Shown: piece after piece, positions 6,871 through 14,224 of the stretch
How positions within the stretch are numbered: position 1 is the stretch's first letter
Layout: each line of letters opens with the position of its first letter
DNA from: Halonatronomonas sp964558325
GTDB lineage: Bacteria > Bacillota > Halanaerobiia > Halanaerobiales > Halarsenatibacteraceae
Length of the DNA stretch: 18,784 nt
NCBI GenBank assembly: GCA_964558325.1
Contig: CAZLCX010000038.1
Location: 1-18,784, forward strand
Direction: 5' to 3'
Made by a program: the position numbers and the translations under genes
The notes under the pieces: model-generated
What the model saw: only the letters and a program-made list of their open reading frames with translations
What the model was told of the DNA's origin: nothing
Database searches by the model: none

Positions 6871-8367
6871 ATGGAATTTTTAATTGGGCTCGATATTGGT
6901 ACCAGTGCAGCTAAAGGAATTTTAATAGACAAAGCTGGCAGGCTTAAAGGTGAGGCCAGCTCGAACTATTCTGTTAGTAATCCACAGGCTGGCTGGTCTG
7001 AACAGGATCCTGAAGACTGGTGGCAGGCAACTCTTGAAGTCTTAAAAAAGCTGCAGTCTATCGTTACTGAAAATAATGGAGAAATTGCTGGTATTAGTTT
7101 TTCCGGTCAGATGCATAGTTCAGTCTTTTTAGATAAGGATGATGAAGTTATTAGACCGGCCATTCTCTGGAGTGATACAAGAACTTCAGCAGAATGCCAG
7201 GAGATAGAAAAATTAGCAGGTGGACGGGAAAAATTAATTGAGATGACAGGTAATAAGGCTTTAGAAGGTTTTACAGCTCCAAAAGTCCTCTGGTTAAAGA
7301 ATAATGAGCCGGAAAATTACGATAAGGTTGAAAGCCTTCTACTCCCTAAAGATTATATTAGATACAGGTTAACTGGCAAAAAAGCTATGGACTTATCTGA
7401 TGCTGCCGGAACTTTAATGTTAAATGTTAAAAAAGGTGAATGGCATGTGGAGTTACTTGAAAAACTGGGTATTAATCCAGATATATTACCCCCATTGCTA
7501 AATTCAACAGAAGTAGCAGGCGAAATTAATTCCCAATCGGCTGAATTAACTGGAATACCAGAGGGCACAACTGTTGTTGCAGGCGGGGCAGATAATGCCT
7601 GTGGGGCAGCAGGCAGTGGCATGGTTGAAGAGGGACAGGTAATGGTAAGCATAGGTTCATCAGGTGTTATTTTAGCGCCAGCTGATAAATATCAGGCTGT
7701 GTCAGGAGGCAAACTCCATCTCTTTAACCATTCAGCTGCAGGCAAATATTATTATATGGGTGTAATGCTGGCAGCAGGCCAGGCTTTAAGCTGGTATATG
7801 GATAATGTTTTACCTGAAGGCTGGGATTATAAAAAGTTAAACGCTGAAACAGCAGAGATTCCAGCTGGAAGTGAAAACCTTATCTTTCTGCCATATTTAA
7901 ATGGTGAAAGAACCCCCCATGCCGATGCTAATGCCAGGGCTGTCTTCTTTGGGCTGTCAGCACTTCATAATAAGGCCCATATGGCAAGGGCAGTTATGGA
8001 AGGAGTTACTTTTGGCCTCAGAGATTCTCTGGAGTTAATTCAAGACAACGGTATTGATGTTAAGACTGTTAGAGCCATTGGTGGGGGAGCAAAAAGCAAG
8101 GTCTGGCAGCAGATAATAGCTGATATTTTTAATAAACCAGTAGAACTCCTTGAAATTGAAGAAGGACCAGCTTATGGGGCAGCCCTGATAGCTGGGGTTG
8201 GAGCAGGAATTTATAACAGTTTAGAAGAGGCAAATCAGGAATTAATTAAGGTTAAAGAAGTTATTCAACCTGATCCTGAAAAAGCAAAAAAATATAATGA
8301 ATTATATCATATATATAGGGGATTGTATCCTGCTTTAAAAGAAAGTTATAAGAGTTTAAATGTTTAA
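6871..8367 (+). CDS. xylB: xylulokinase (FGGY family)
   Basis: Phosphorylates D-xylulose to D-xylulose 5-phosphate with ATP, feeding the pentose phosphate pathway. The 498 residues cover both actin-like FGGY domains. LDIGTSAAKG at the N terminus is the phosphate-1 loop; the catalytic base is Asp241 in GGADNACGA; SFSGQMHS and WSDTR line the sugar site; AIGGGAKSKVWQQIIADIF is the C-terminal FGGY signature. Length and motifs agree with xylulokinases rather than glycerol or gluconate kinases. Translation is likely coupled to xylA: the site TAGGAG includes the xylA stop codon and lies 11 bases before the ATG. A 77-base gap with a hairpin separates it from the transporter genes. Confidence 0.96.
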   Translation: MEFLIGLDIGTSAAKGILIDKAGRLKGEASSNYSVSNPQAGWSEQDPEDWWQATLEVLKKLQSIVTENNGEIAGISFSGQMHSSVFLDKDDEVIRPAILWSDTRTSAECQEIEKLAGGREKLIEMTGNKALEGFTAPKVLWLKNNEPENYDKVESLLLPKDYIRYRLTGKKAMDLSDAAGTLMLNVKKGEWHVELLEKLGINPDILPPLLNSTEVAGEINSQSAELTGIPEGTTVVAGGADNACGAAGSGMVEEGQVMVSIGSSGVILAPADKYQAVSGGKLHLFNHSAAGKYYYMGVMLAAGQALSWYMDNVLPEGWDYKKLNAETAEIPAGSENLIFLPYLNGERTPHADANARAVFFGLSALHNKAHMARAVMEGVTFGLRDSLELIQDNGIDVKTVRAIGGGAKSKVWQQIIADIFNKPVELLEIEEGPAYGAALIAGVGAGIYNSLEEANQELIKVKEVIQPDPEKAKKYNELYHIYRGLYPALKESYKSLNV

Positions 8368-8370
8368 TCT

Positions 8371-8400
8371 GGAGGAGGCAGCAGGTTAATGAACCTGTGA
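8371..8400 (+). promoter_or_regulatory. intercistronic hairpin with an embedded three-codon ORF
   Basis: GGAGGAGG (8371-8378) stands 10 bases before ATG 8389-8391, which reads M-N-L-stop (TGA 8398-8400). The ATG lies in the loop of a perfect hairpin: CAGGTT 8382-8387, loop AATG, AACCTG 8392-8397. TATAAT follows at 8407-8412 without a good -35 box. The binding-protein gene has its own site AAAGGAG further on. It could tune translation or stability of the transporter half of the mRNA, or be a relic of a gene start. Confidence 0.45.
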
Positions 8401-8444
8401 CTCATATATAATTTTCAAAAAATTCTAAAAGGAGTGGTTAGTTT

Positions 8445-10145
8445 ATGAAAAAACGTTGGATGTTGTTAGCAGTTTTGTCACTGGCGCTTGTATTTACCCT
8501 TGTTTCTAGTGATGCTGTAATGGCTCAGGATAGTCCTACGACTAGAGAAGAGACTGTTATTTACACTGGGGTTAGTTGGGCACCCCCGAACAACTGGAAT
8601 CCGCTTTATCATAATCCACAGGCGGGTACAATTGGATTAATGTATGAACCTCTATTCCATTACAATCCTCATTCTGGAGAATGGACACCATGGTTAGCAG
8701 AGGAAGAAGGCGAGTGGATTGAAGATGATGTATTTTCTGTTCAATTGAGAGAGGAACCAACTTTTCATGATGGGACTCCCTTAACTGCAGAAGATGTTAA
8801 ATTTACTTTTGATATTGCTAATGAAGTAGATTTGTATTATTCATCAATCTGGAATTATTTAGATGAAGTTGTAGTAGTTAATGAACATGAAGTAGAATTT
8901 CATTTTGAAACTCCTAACTATCAGCAATGGCAAACCTATCTTTATAATCAGCCTATAGTTCCAAAGCATATTTTTGATGAATTTGATAGAGATGATATTT
9001 CGAGTTTATCTAATGAGGAAGGCATAGGTAGTGGACCATTCACTTATAGTGAAGCTTTAGAAGATAGAATGATCTGGGAAAGAGTGGATGACTGGTGGGG
9101 GAATGATATTCATGGTCAGCCTGAACCTCGCTATATAGAAGATTTATTAGTCTACGGAAATAATATTGCTCTTGGTATGTTACTTCAGGGAGAACTAGAT
9201 GTCTCTAATAACTTTTTACCAGGGACACCAGAAATTGTTAATACACCTGAATATAATGTAACCACTTATTATGAGGAAGAGCCTTATCATGTATCAGGGA
9301 ATACAGGCTTGTTATATTTAAATACAACTAAACCTGGTTTAGATGATCCTGATTTTAGAAGAGCACTGGCTTATGCACTGGATACAGAGGAGATTATTGA
9401 GAGGACCTATCAGGGTGCCGCTCTACCTGCAGATCCAAGTGGTTTATTTGGTGCCTGGGCAGAATATAGAAGTGAAGAAGTTGTAGATGAATATGGTTTT
9501 GAATTTGATAGAGAACATGCTCGCGAATTATTGGATGAAGCCGGTTTTGAAGATACCAATGATGATGGCTGGAGGAATACTCCTGATGGTGAAGATATTG
9601 AGTTATCTCTTCAGGTTCCTGCCGGTTGGAGTGACTGGGAAAATATAATGAGAATTGTTGATGAACAGCTAAGAGAAGTTGGTATTCATACAGAACTTGA
9701 TTTCACAGATCAAACTGTTTATAATGATGATCTCTGGAATGCTGATTTTGATATAGCATTTAACGATTATCAGACTCAGATAAGTGGTACTCCATACACT
9801 TATTTTGAAGCTGTAGCAACTGAAGATATTGATGGCGAACAGGCCACTAATGGTAACTTTGGTCGTTATGATAATCAGGAAGTCTTTGATTTAATTACTG
9901 AATTTAATAGGGTTCCTACTGATTCAGAAGAAGCCTATGAGACCGCAGCAGAAATTCAGGAACATCTTTTAAGAGATATGCCTGTTATTCCTATAATGTT
10001 AAATCCAACTTATTCGCAGGCCTTAGAAACTTATTGGAAAAACTGGCCTACTGAAGATAATCCAACTGGTATAGCTGTTGGTTGGGCTGGATTGTGGCAG
10101 ATGGGTGGAGTAGAAACAATTCTTAATCTTGAGTCAGCTGAGTAA
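8445..10145 (+). CDS. ABC transporter substrate-binding protein, family 5 (oligopeptide/oligosaccharide type)
   Basis: A 566-residue exported binding protein that captures substrate for the permeases and ATPases downstream. Residues 1-27 are a Sec signal peptide (MKKR, hydrophobic core, cleavage after AVMA). There is no lipobox cysteine, so it is not a lipoprotein and would be free in a periplasm. The mature protein has the family 5 signature around FHDGTPLTAEDVKFTFD and a DTNDDG...DGED loop typical of these proteins. It is rich in Glu and Asp, consistent with a salty habitat. Family 5 includes peptide binders, but homologues beside glycosidases in Thermotoga bind xylo- and gluco-oligosaccharides; position after xylAB and before a GH1 gene favours oligosaccharide here. 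The substrate remains inferred. Confidence 0.9.
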   Translation: MKKRWMLLAVLSLALVFTLVSSDAVMAQDSPTTREETVIYTGVSWAPPNNWNPLYHNPQAGTIGLMYEPLFHYNPHSGEWTPWLAEEEGEWIEDDVFSVQLREEPTFHDGTPLTAEDVKFTFDIANEVDLYYSSIWNYLDEVVVVNEHEVEFHFETPNYQQWQTYLYNQPIVPKHIFDEFDRDDISSLSNEEGIGSGPFTYSEALEDRMIWERVDDWWGNDIHGQPEPRYIEDLLVYGNNIALGMLLQGELDVSNNFLPGTPEIVNTPEYNVTTYYEEEPYHVSGNTGLLYLNTTKPGLDDPDFRRALAYALDTEEIIERTYQGAALPADPSGLFGAWAEYRSEEVVDEYGFEFDREHARELLDEAGFEDTNDDGWRNTPDGEDIELSLQVPAGWSDWENIMRIVDEQLREVGIHTELDFTDQTVYNDDLWNADFDIAFNDYQTQISGTPYTYFEAVATEDIDGEQATNGNFGRYDNQEVFDLITEFNRVPTDSEEAYETAAEIQEHLLRDMPVIPIMLNPTYSQALETYWKNWPTEDNPTGIAVGWAGLWQMGGVETILNLESAE

Positions 10146-10167
10146 AATTATTACAGAGAAATAAGCC

Positions 10168-10198
10168 AGCACAGGCCTGGTATTGCCAGGTCTGTGCT
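10168..10198 (+). other. strong intercistronic hairpin after the binding-protein gene
   Basis: A 13-pair stem (10168-10180 against 10186-10198, one G-T pair, 5-nt loop TATTG) lies between the binding-protein stop and the first permease. It is followed by ATATATATAATTAG rather than a U-tract, so it is unlikely to be a full terminator. Such hairpins protect the upstream mRNA from 3' decay and let the binding protein be made in excess of the membrane subunits, a common arrangement. Confidence 0.8.
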
Positions 10199-10235
10199 AT
10201 ATATATAATTAGATTTTAGAAAGGAGCTTAAATGC

Positions 10236-11228
10236 ATGAAAAAATATTTCACTAAAAAATTAATCATATATCTAATAACATTTTTAGTTGCCGTAACCCT
10301 TAATTGGTTAGCCCCCAGATTAATTCCTGGAAATCCTATCGATACAATGCTGGCAACCTATACAGGCCCATCAGAAGGAAGAGCAGTCTTAGAGCAGCAG
10401 TTAATTTCCTCATTTGGATTAGAAGGAAACCTTTTTGAGCAGTATATTACTTTTTGGCAGCATTTACTTCAGGGGGATTTAGGACAGAGTATAACAATGT
10501 ATCCTCGTCAGGTTATAGATATTGTTCAAAGTAATATTGTATATGACATAGTGGTTTTGTTTCCTGCAATAATACTTAGCTGGATAGTTGGCAATAAAAT
10601 TGGAGCTAAGGCTGGTGATGATGAAAATACTGATAAGTTTTTAATGCCTTTTATTTATGCTCTTATTTCATCACCTTATTTTTGGTTTGCAATTATTGTT
10701 GTTTATATATTTTCTTTTAGACTCGGGTTATTTCCATCCTCGCAGGCCTATAGTGGAGGAGTTCGGCCAGCTTTCAATTTGGATTTTATTTTAGTATTTT
10801 TAAGACATTGGTTCCTACCTTTTTTAACAATGTTTTTGATAACCCTTGGTCAGTGGGCTATTGGCATGAGAAATATGGTTATTTATGAGCTTAAAACTAA
10901 TTATGCAAATTATATGAGGTCATCAGGGGCAAAAGATAAATTAATTAGAAAATATGCTTTTAGAAATGGCGTATTGCCACAGGTTACAGGTTTTGCAATT
11001 CAGCTTGGTCAGGTTGTATCTGGTGCAATTCTGGTCCAGGAAGTTTTTAACTATCCAGGTTTAGGTAGATTGATGTTAGAAGCAGTTCAAAGACAGGATT
11101 TCTTTTTATTGCAGGGCGCTTTCCTTGCTTTGATTTCAATGGTTTTAGTTGCAAATTTCGTAGTAGATATAATCTATATGTTCATTGACCCTAGGATTAG
11201 GGTTTCTTATTCAGAGGAGGGTAAATAA
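10236..11228 (+). CDS. ABC transporter permease, DppB/OppB type
   Basis: The first of two transmembrane subunits forming the import channel. 330 residues with about six membrane segments, the first at residues 9-29. The start MKKYFTKKLI...APRLIPGNPIDTM is typical of the DppB branch. The cytoplasmic EAA loop that docks onto an ATPase is clear: YANYMRSSGAKDKL, with the invariant glycine at residue 231, then RNGVLPQ. AAAGGAG lies nine bases before ATG 10236; an ATG at 10232 in another frame gives only seven codons. The stop overlaps the next gene's start (TAATG), showing translational coupling. Confidence 0.94.
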   Translation: MKKYFTKKLIIYLITFLVAVTLNWLAPRLIPGNPIDTMLATYTGPSEGRAVLEQQLISSFGLEGNLFEQYITFWQHLLQGDLGQSITMYPRQVIDIVQSNIVYDIVVLFPAIILSWIVGNKIGAKAGDDENTDKFLMPFIYALISSPYFWFAIIVVYIFSFRLGLFPSSQAYSGGVRPAFNLDFILVFLRHWFLPFLTMFLITLGQWAIGMRNMVIYELKTNYANYMRSSGAKDKLIRKYAFRNGVLPQVTGFAIQLGQVVSGAILVQEVFNYPGLGRLMLEAVQRQDFFLLQGAFLALISMVLVANFVVDIIYMFIDPRIRVSYSEEGK

Positions 11229-12109
11229 TGGCAGGTAGATTATTAGCAAAATTAAAAGAAAATGAGAATTTATATTTTGTTATTACTAATAAAAAAATAA
11301 TGTTTGGGATCACTTTATTCCTGGCAGTCTGTTTATTTGCTGTTATTGGTCCATTTTTTGCTAATTATGGAGTGGGAGAATATGTAGGTCCTGCAGCACC
11401 AGCAAGTTTAGCAGCACCTTCCCTGGATAATCCTTTTGGCTTAACAGTTAATGGTTATGATGTTTATTCGAGAACAGCTTATGGTTTAAGAGCAACAATT
11501 CAGGTAGGTTTTATTGGCAGTATTTTAGCGAGTACAATTGGTATAATTATTGGTTTAATAGCTGGTTATAATGGTGGTTGGATTGATGAAATATTAATGG
11601 GAATCACCAATATAGTACTTACTTTTCCACAGCTGGCAATTCTTATCGTAATTGCAGGATTTTTACCTTATAGAAGTATAATTCATATGGCATTTTTGGT
11701 TGGTTTAATAATCTGGCCCTGGACTGCAAGAGCAGTTAGATCTCAGACTCTATCAATAAAAAATGAGGAACATGTAAACCTATCAAGAATTACTTCGAAT
11801 AATATTTTTAGTATTCTATTTGAAGATATAGCTGCAAATATGCTCTCATATATATTTATGGTTTTTATTCAGCAGTTTTTAGGTACAATAATGGCAACTG
11901 TTGGACTGGAATTTCTTGGATTGGGACCTACCAGAGGAGTTTCATTAGGTATGGTCATGAGAAATGCACTCCAGGAAGGGGCACTTTATTTAGATTACTG
12001 GTGGTGGGCTATTCTGCCAGGTTTGTTTATTCTATTGATGCTATTCTCTCTATATTATATAAATACAGGGCTTGACAAAATATTTAATCCAGAGTTAAGG
12101 GAGATGTAA
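11228..12109 (+). CDS. ABC transporter permease, DppC/OppC type
   Basis: The second channel subunit, 293 residues, with an N-terminal membrane segment (about 25-45), a large extracytoplasmic loop and five further segments. LRATIQVGFIGSILASTIGIIIG begins the conserved transport domain. The EAA loop is recognisable by position (WPWTARAVRSQTLSIKNEEHVNLSRI) but divergent: the usual A-x-x-x-G pattern is replaced by SRITSNN, without the conserved glycine. The start codon shares its A with the previous stop codon, and AGAGGAGG precedes it. It ends three bases before the first ATPase gene. It pairs with the upstream permease as a heterodimer. Confidence 0.92.
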   Translation: MAGRLLAKLKENENLYFVITNKKIMFGITLFLAVCLFAVIGPFFANYGVGEYVGPAAPASLAAPSLDNPFGLTVNGYDVYSRTAYGLRATIQVGFIGSILASTIGIIIGLIAGYNGGWIDEILMGITNIVLTFPQLAILIVIAGFLPYRSIIHMAFLVGLIIWPWTARAVRSQTLSIKNEEHVNLSRITSNNIFSILFEDIAANMLSYIFMVFIQQFLGTIMATVGLEFLGLGPTRGVSLGMVMRNALQEGALYLDYWWWAILPGLFILLMLFSLYYINTGLDKIFNPELREM

Positions 12110-12112
12110 TTT

Positions 12113-13102
12113 ATGCCTGAGAATGTTCTAGAACTAAATAATTTAACAGCTTATTACAAAATTTTAAAAGGTGATGTAAAAGCTTTAGATGGAATTACTC
12201 TAAACATTGAAAGAGGTGAGATATTAGGGATCGCCGGTGAATCTGGTTGCGGTAAAAGTACATTAGCCAAAACTTTAATTAATCGAGAGGAACCATTAAC
12301 CTATATTTCTGGTTCAGCGGTATTAAACGATGAAGATATTATGGCGATTTCTGAGAAAGAATTTAGAAAAAGAAAATTGAAGAATATTGCAATCATCCCC
12401 CAGTATGCATTAGATGCTTTTAGTCCAACAAAAAAGGTTAAAACTCATATTAAAGATTTGGTGAGAGAACATCAAATAAAAGTAAATAATGAATTTTGGG
12501 ATAAAGTCAAGGAACGTTTTAAACTTGTAAACCTTGCCCCAAAAGTACTTGATAAATATGCAATGGAGCTTTCAGGTGGTATGAAACAGAGAGTTATAAT
12601 GATTATATCTTCAATTTTAGACCCTGATTTAATGATTGCTGATGAAATTACTTCGGCATTAGATGTGACCTCACAGAGGTTTGTCACTAATATGCTTGCT
12701 AATTTAAGGGATAAAGATATAATTGGGTCGGCAATTTTTATTACCCATGATCTGGCCATTATGTATCAGATAGCAGATAGGATAATGGTGATGTATGCAG
12801 GTCATGTTGCTGAAATTGGCCCGGCTGACACTATTATGCATAATCCAAGCCACCCCTACACTGAAGCTTTGATTTCTTCTTTACCCCGGATTGGGATTCA
12901 GCATAAAGATCAAAGGCTTAGAGGTATCAGAGGAACCCCACCAGACTTAATTGATATAGGTCCTGGTTGTCGATTCAGGTTTAGATGTAAATATAGTACT
13001 GAAAAATGTGAAGAGACACCTGTGCGGGAGAAGATAGGGAAACGACATTATGTTTATTGCTGGCATCATGAAAATGTAGGAAGTGATAAAGATGAGAAAT
13101 AA
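12113..13102 (+). CDS. ABC transporter ATP-binding protein, DppD/OppD type
   Basis: One of two ATPases powering import; cytoplasmic, bound to the permeases. 329 residues. Walker A is GESGCGKST at 42-50, the Q-loop is IIPQYALDAF, the signature is LSGGMKQR, Walker B is LMIADEITSALD and the switch histidine is in FITHDL. DEIT replaces the usual DEPT, an uncommon change next to the catalytic glutamate. The C-terminal oligopeptide domain (NPSHPYTEAL onward) carries Cys286, Cys292, Cys299 and Cys316; in DppD-type proteins the matching cysteines bind a [4Fe-4S] cluster. The start follows the permease stop by three bases, and GGGAGATG provides a modest ribosome site. Its last 11 bases overlap the second ATPase gene. 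Confidence 0.94.
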   Translation: MPENVLELNNLTAYYKILKGDVKALDGITLNIERGEILGIAGESGCGKSTLAKTLINREEPLTYISGSAVLNDEDIMAISEKEFRKRKLKNIAIIPQYALDAFSPTKKVKTHIKDLVREHQIKVNNEFWDKVKERFKLVNLAPKVLDKYAMELSGGMKQRVIMIISSILDPDLMIADEITSALDVTSQRFVTNMLANLRDKDIIGSAIFITHDLAIMYQIADRIMVMYAGHVAEIGPADTIMHNPSHPYTEALISSLPRIGIQHKDQRLRGIRGTPPDLIDIGPGCRFRFRCKYSTEKCEETPVREKIGKRHYVYCWHHENVGSDKDEK

Positions 13103-14015
13103 AGGGGAAAATGATATTTTACTATCTGTTGAAGGTTTAAGCAAATATTTTTATAGTGGTATAATTAACAAAGATGTAACTATTGGGGCCAAAGATGTTT
13201 CCTTTGATGTGAGGAAGGGAGAAATTTTATCTTTGATTGGAGAAAGTGGAAGTGGAAAGACAACGATTGGTAAAATGATTTTGAAATTGCTGGAACCTTC
13301 TGAGGGCAAGATATATTATAAAGGTCAGGATATAACTCAAGTGAAATCGAAAGCAGAGAAACAAAAATATTATCGCAATGTTCAGGGAGTTTTTCAGGAC
13401 CCATTTTCTACTTTTAATTCATTATTTAGAGCTAGAAGAATTTTTGACATGGTTTTTAAAACATTTATGCCAGATGTTAAAAATAAAGAAGAAATGATTT
13501 TAAAATCTATAGATGAGGTTAATATTACTCCTGAATTACTTAATAAATATCCGCATCAATTAAGTGGTGGACAACTTCAGAGACTTTTGATTGCAAGGGC
13601 TCTTTTGTTGGATGTTGATATTCTAATTGCAGATGAGTTAATTAGTATGCTGGATGCTTCAACTAGAATGGGAATATTAAATCTTCTGATTGATATCTGT
13701 AAAGACAGGGGTATGGCAATTATTTTTATTACCCATGACTTAAATTTAGGTTATTATATTAGTGATCATACTCTGATATTACGTGAAGGTAGGCTGGTTG
13801 AGAGAGGCGACACTAAGAAAATTTATGAGAATCCAGTTCATCCATATACTCAGATGCTTTTTGAATCAGTACCTGACAGGAAGGAAAAATGGGATAGGAA
13901 AGAAGAGTTTTTACCGGAACAGATTAATGATGTTGTTAACAAGTTTTATAAAAATAATAATAAGACTGGCTTCCAATCAGTAGAAGAAAATCATCATGTA
14001 TTATATGGTAAGTAG
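13092..14015 (+). CDS. ABC transporter ATP-binding protein, DppF/OppF type
   Basis: The partner ATPase, 307 residues from ATG 13092. I prefer this start to GTG 13083 because AGGA (13078-13081) is ten bases before it. Walker A is GESGSGKTT, the Q-loop is GVFQDPFSTF, the signature is LSGGQLQR, and the switch histidine is in FITHDL. Walker B reads ILIADELISMLDAS: the canonical DEPVSALD is altered at three positions, though the catalytic glutamate remains. NPVHPYTQMLF begins a short oligopeptide-type C terminus without the cysteine cluster of its partner. It overlaps the previous gene by 11 bases, consistent with coupled translation. A disrupted aldo/keto reductase follows directly. Confidence 0.93.
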   Translation: MRNKGENDILLSVEGLSKYFYSGIINKDVTIGAKDVSFDVRKGEILSLIGESGSGKTTIGKMILKLLEPSEGKIYYKGQDITQVKSKAEKQKYYRNVQGVFQDPFSTFNSLFRARRIFDMVFKTFMPDVKNKEEMILKSIDEVNITPELLNKYPHQLSGGQLQRLLIARALLLDVDILIADELISMLDASTRMGILNLLIDICKDRGMAIIFITHDLNLGYYISDHTLILREGRLVERGDTKKIYENPVHPYTQMLFESVPDRKEKWDRKEEFLPEQINDVVNKFYKNNNKTGFQSVEENHHVLYGK

Positions 14016-14020
14016 TTTAA

Positions 14021-14206
14021 AAGGGAACTGAAAAGGTAACTTATATTGCTACTAAAGCAGGTAGGTGGCTGAATCCACCTATTGCAGAAGGTTAAAATTG
14101 AAATAACTTAAGTCCCTTATCTGAAGATCTTTCAGATGAAACCATGAAAGAAGTTAATAGAATTTATGATAAGTATATCATTGATAGCGTTAATTATCTC
14201 TGGTAA
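14021..14206 (+). pseudogene. aldo/keto reductase remnant, internally deleted
   Basis: Two pieces in one reading frame resemble an NADPH-dependent aldo/keto reductase. Frame codons 14033-14092 read KVTYIATKAGRWLNPPIAEG, matching the family's segment V-Y-I-A-T-K-A-G-R ending in AEG, and are followed by stops TAA 14093-14095 and TGA 14099-14101. After these, 14105-14206 reads on to LSDETMKEVNRIYDKYI and ends in W-stop, which looks like the natural C terminus of this family (SDETMKKV..IYDKYI...H.LW). A complete member is about 320 residues; only about 60 remain, so most of the gene, including the start and the catalytic Tyr/His regions, is gone. No start codon or ribosome site is left. The assignment rests on recalled family sequence. 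Confidence 0.75.
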
Positions 14207-14224
14207 CCAGAAAGGATGAAATAT

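Noticed and set aside
7353..7652. 99-residue open frame on the minus strand inside xylB
   Set aside because: It is fully antisense to a well-conserved kinase with intact motifs, has no ribosome site and resembles nothing; an overlap artefact.
12472..12759. 95-residue minus-strand frame inside the DppD-type ATPase
   Set aside because: Antisense shadow of conserved signature and Walker B codons; no ribosome site.
13083..13091. GTG start for the DppF-type ATPase
   Set aside because: The ribosome site AGGA lies directly against it with no spacing; ATG 13092 has normal spacing and a shorter overlap with the upstream gene.
13783..13983. 66-residue plus-strand frame within the DppF-type gene
   Set aside because: It lies in another frame of an intact gene; the peptide is low-complexity and has no ribosome site.
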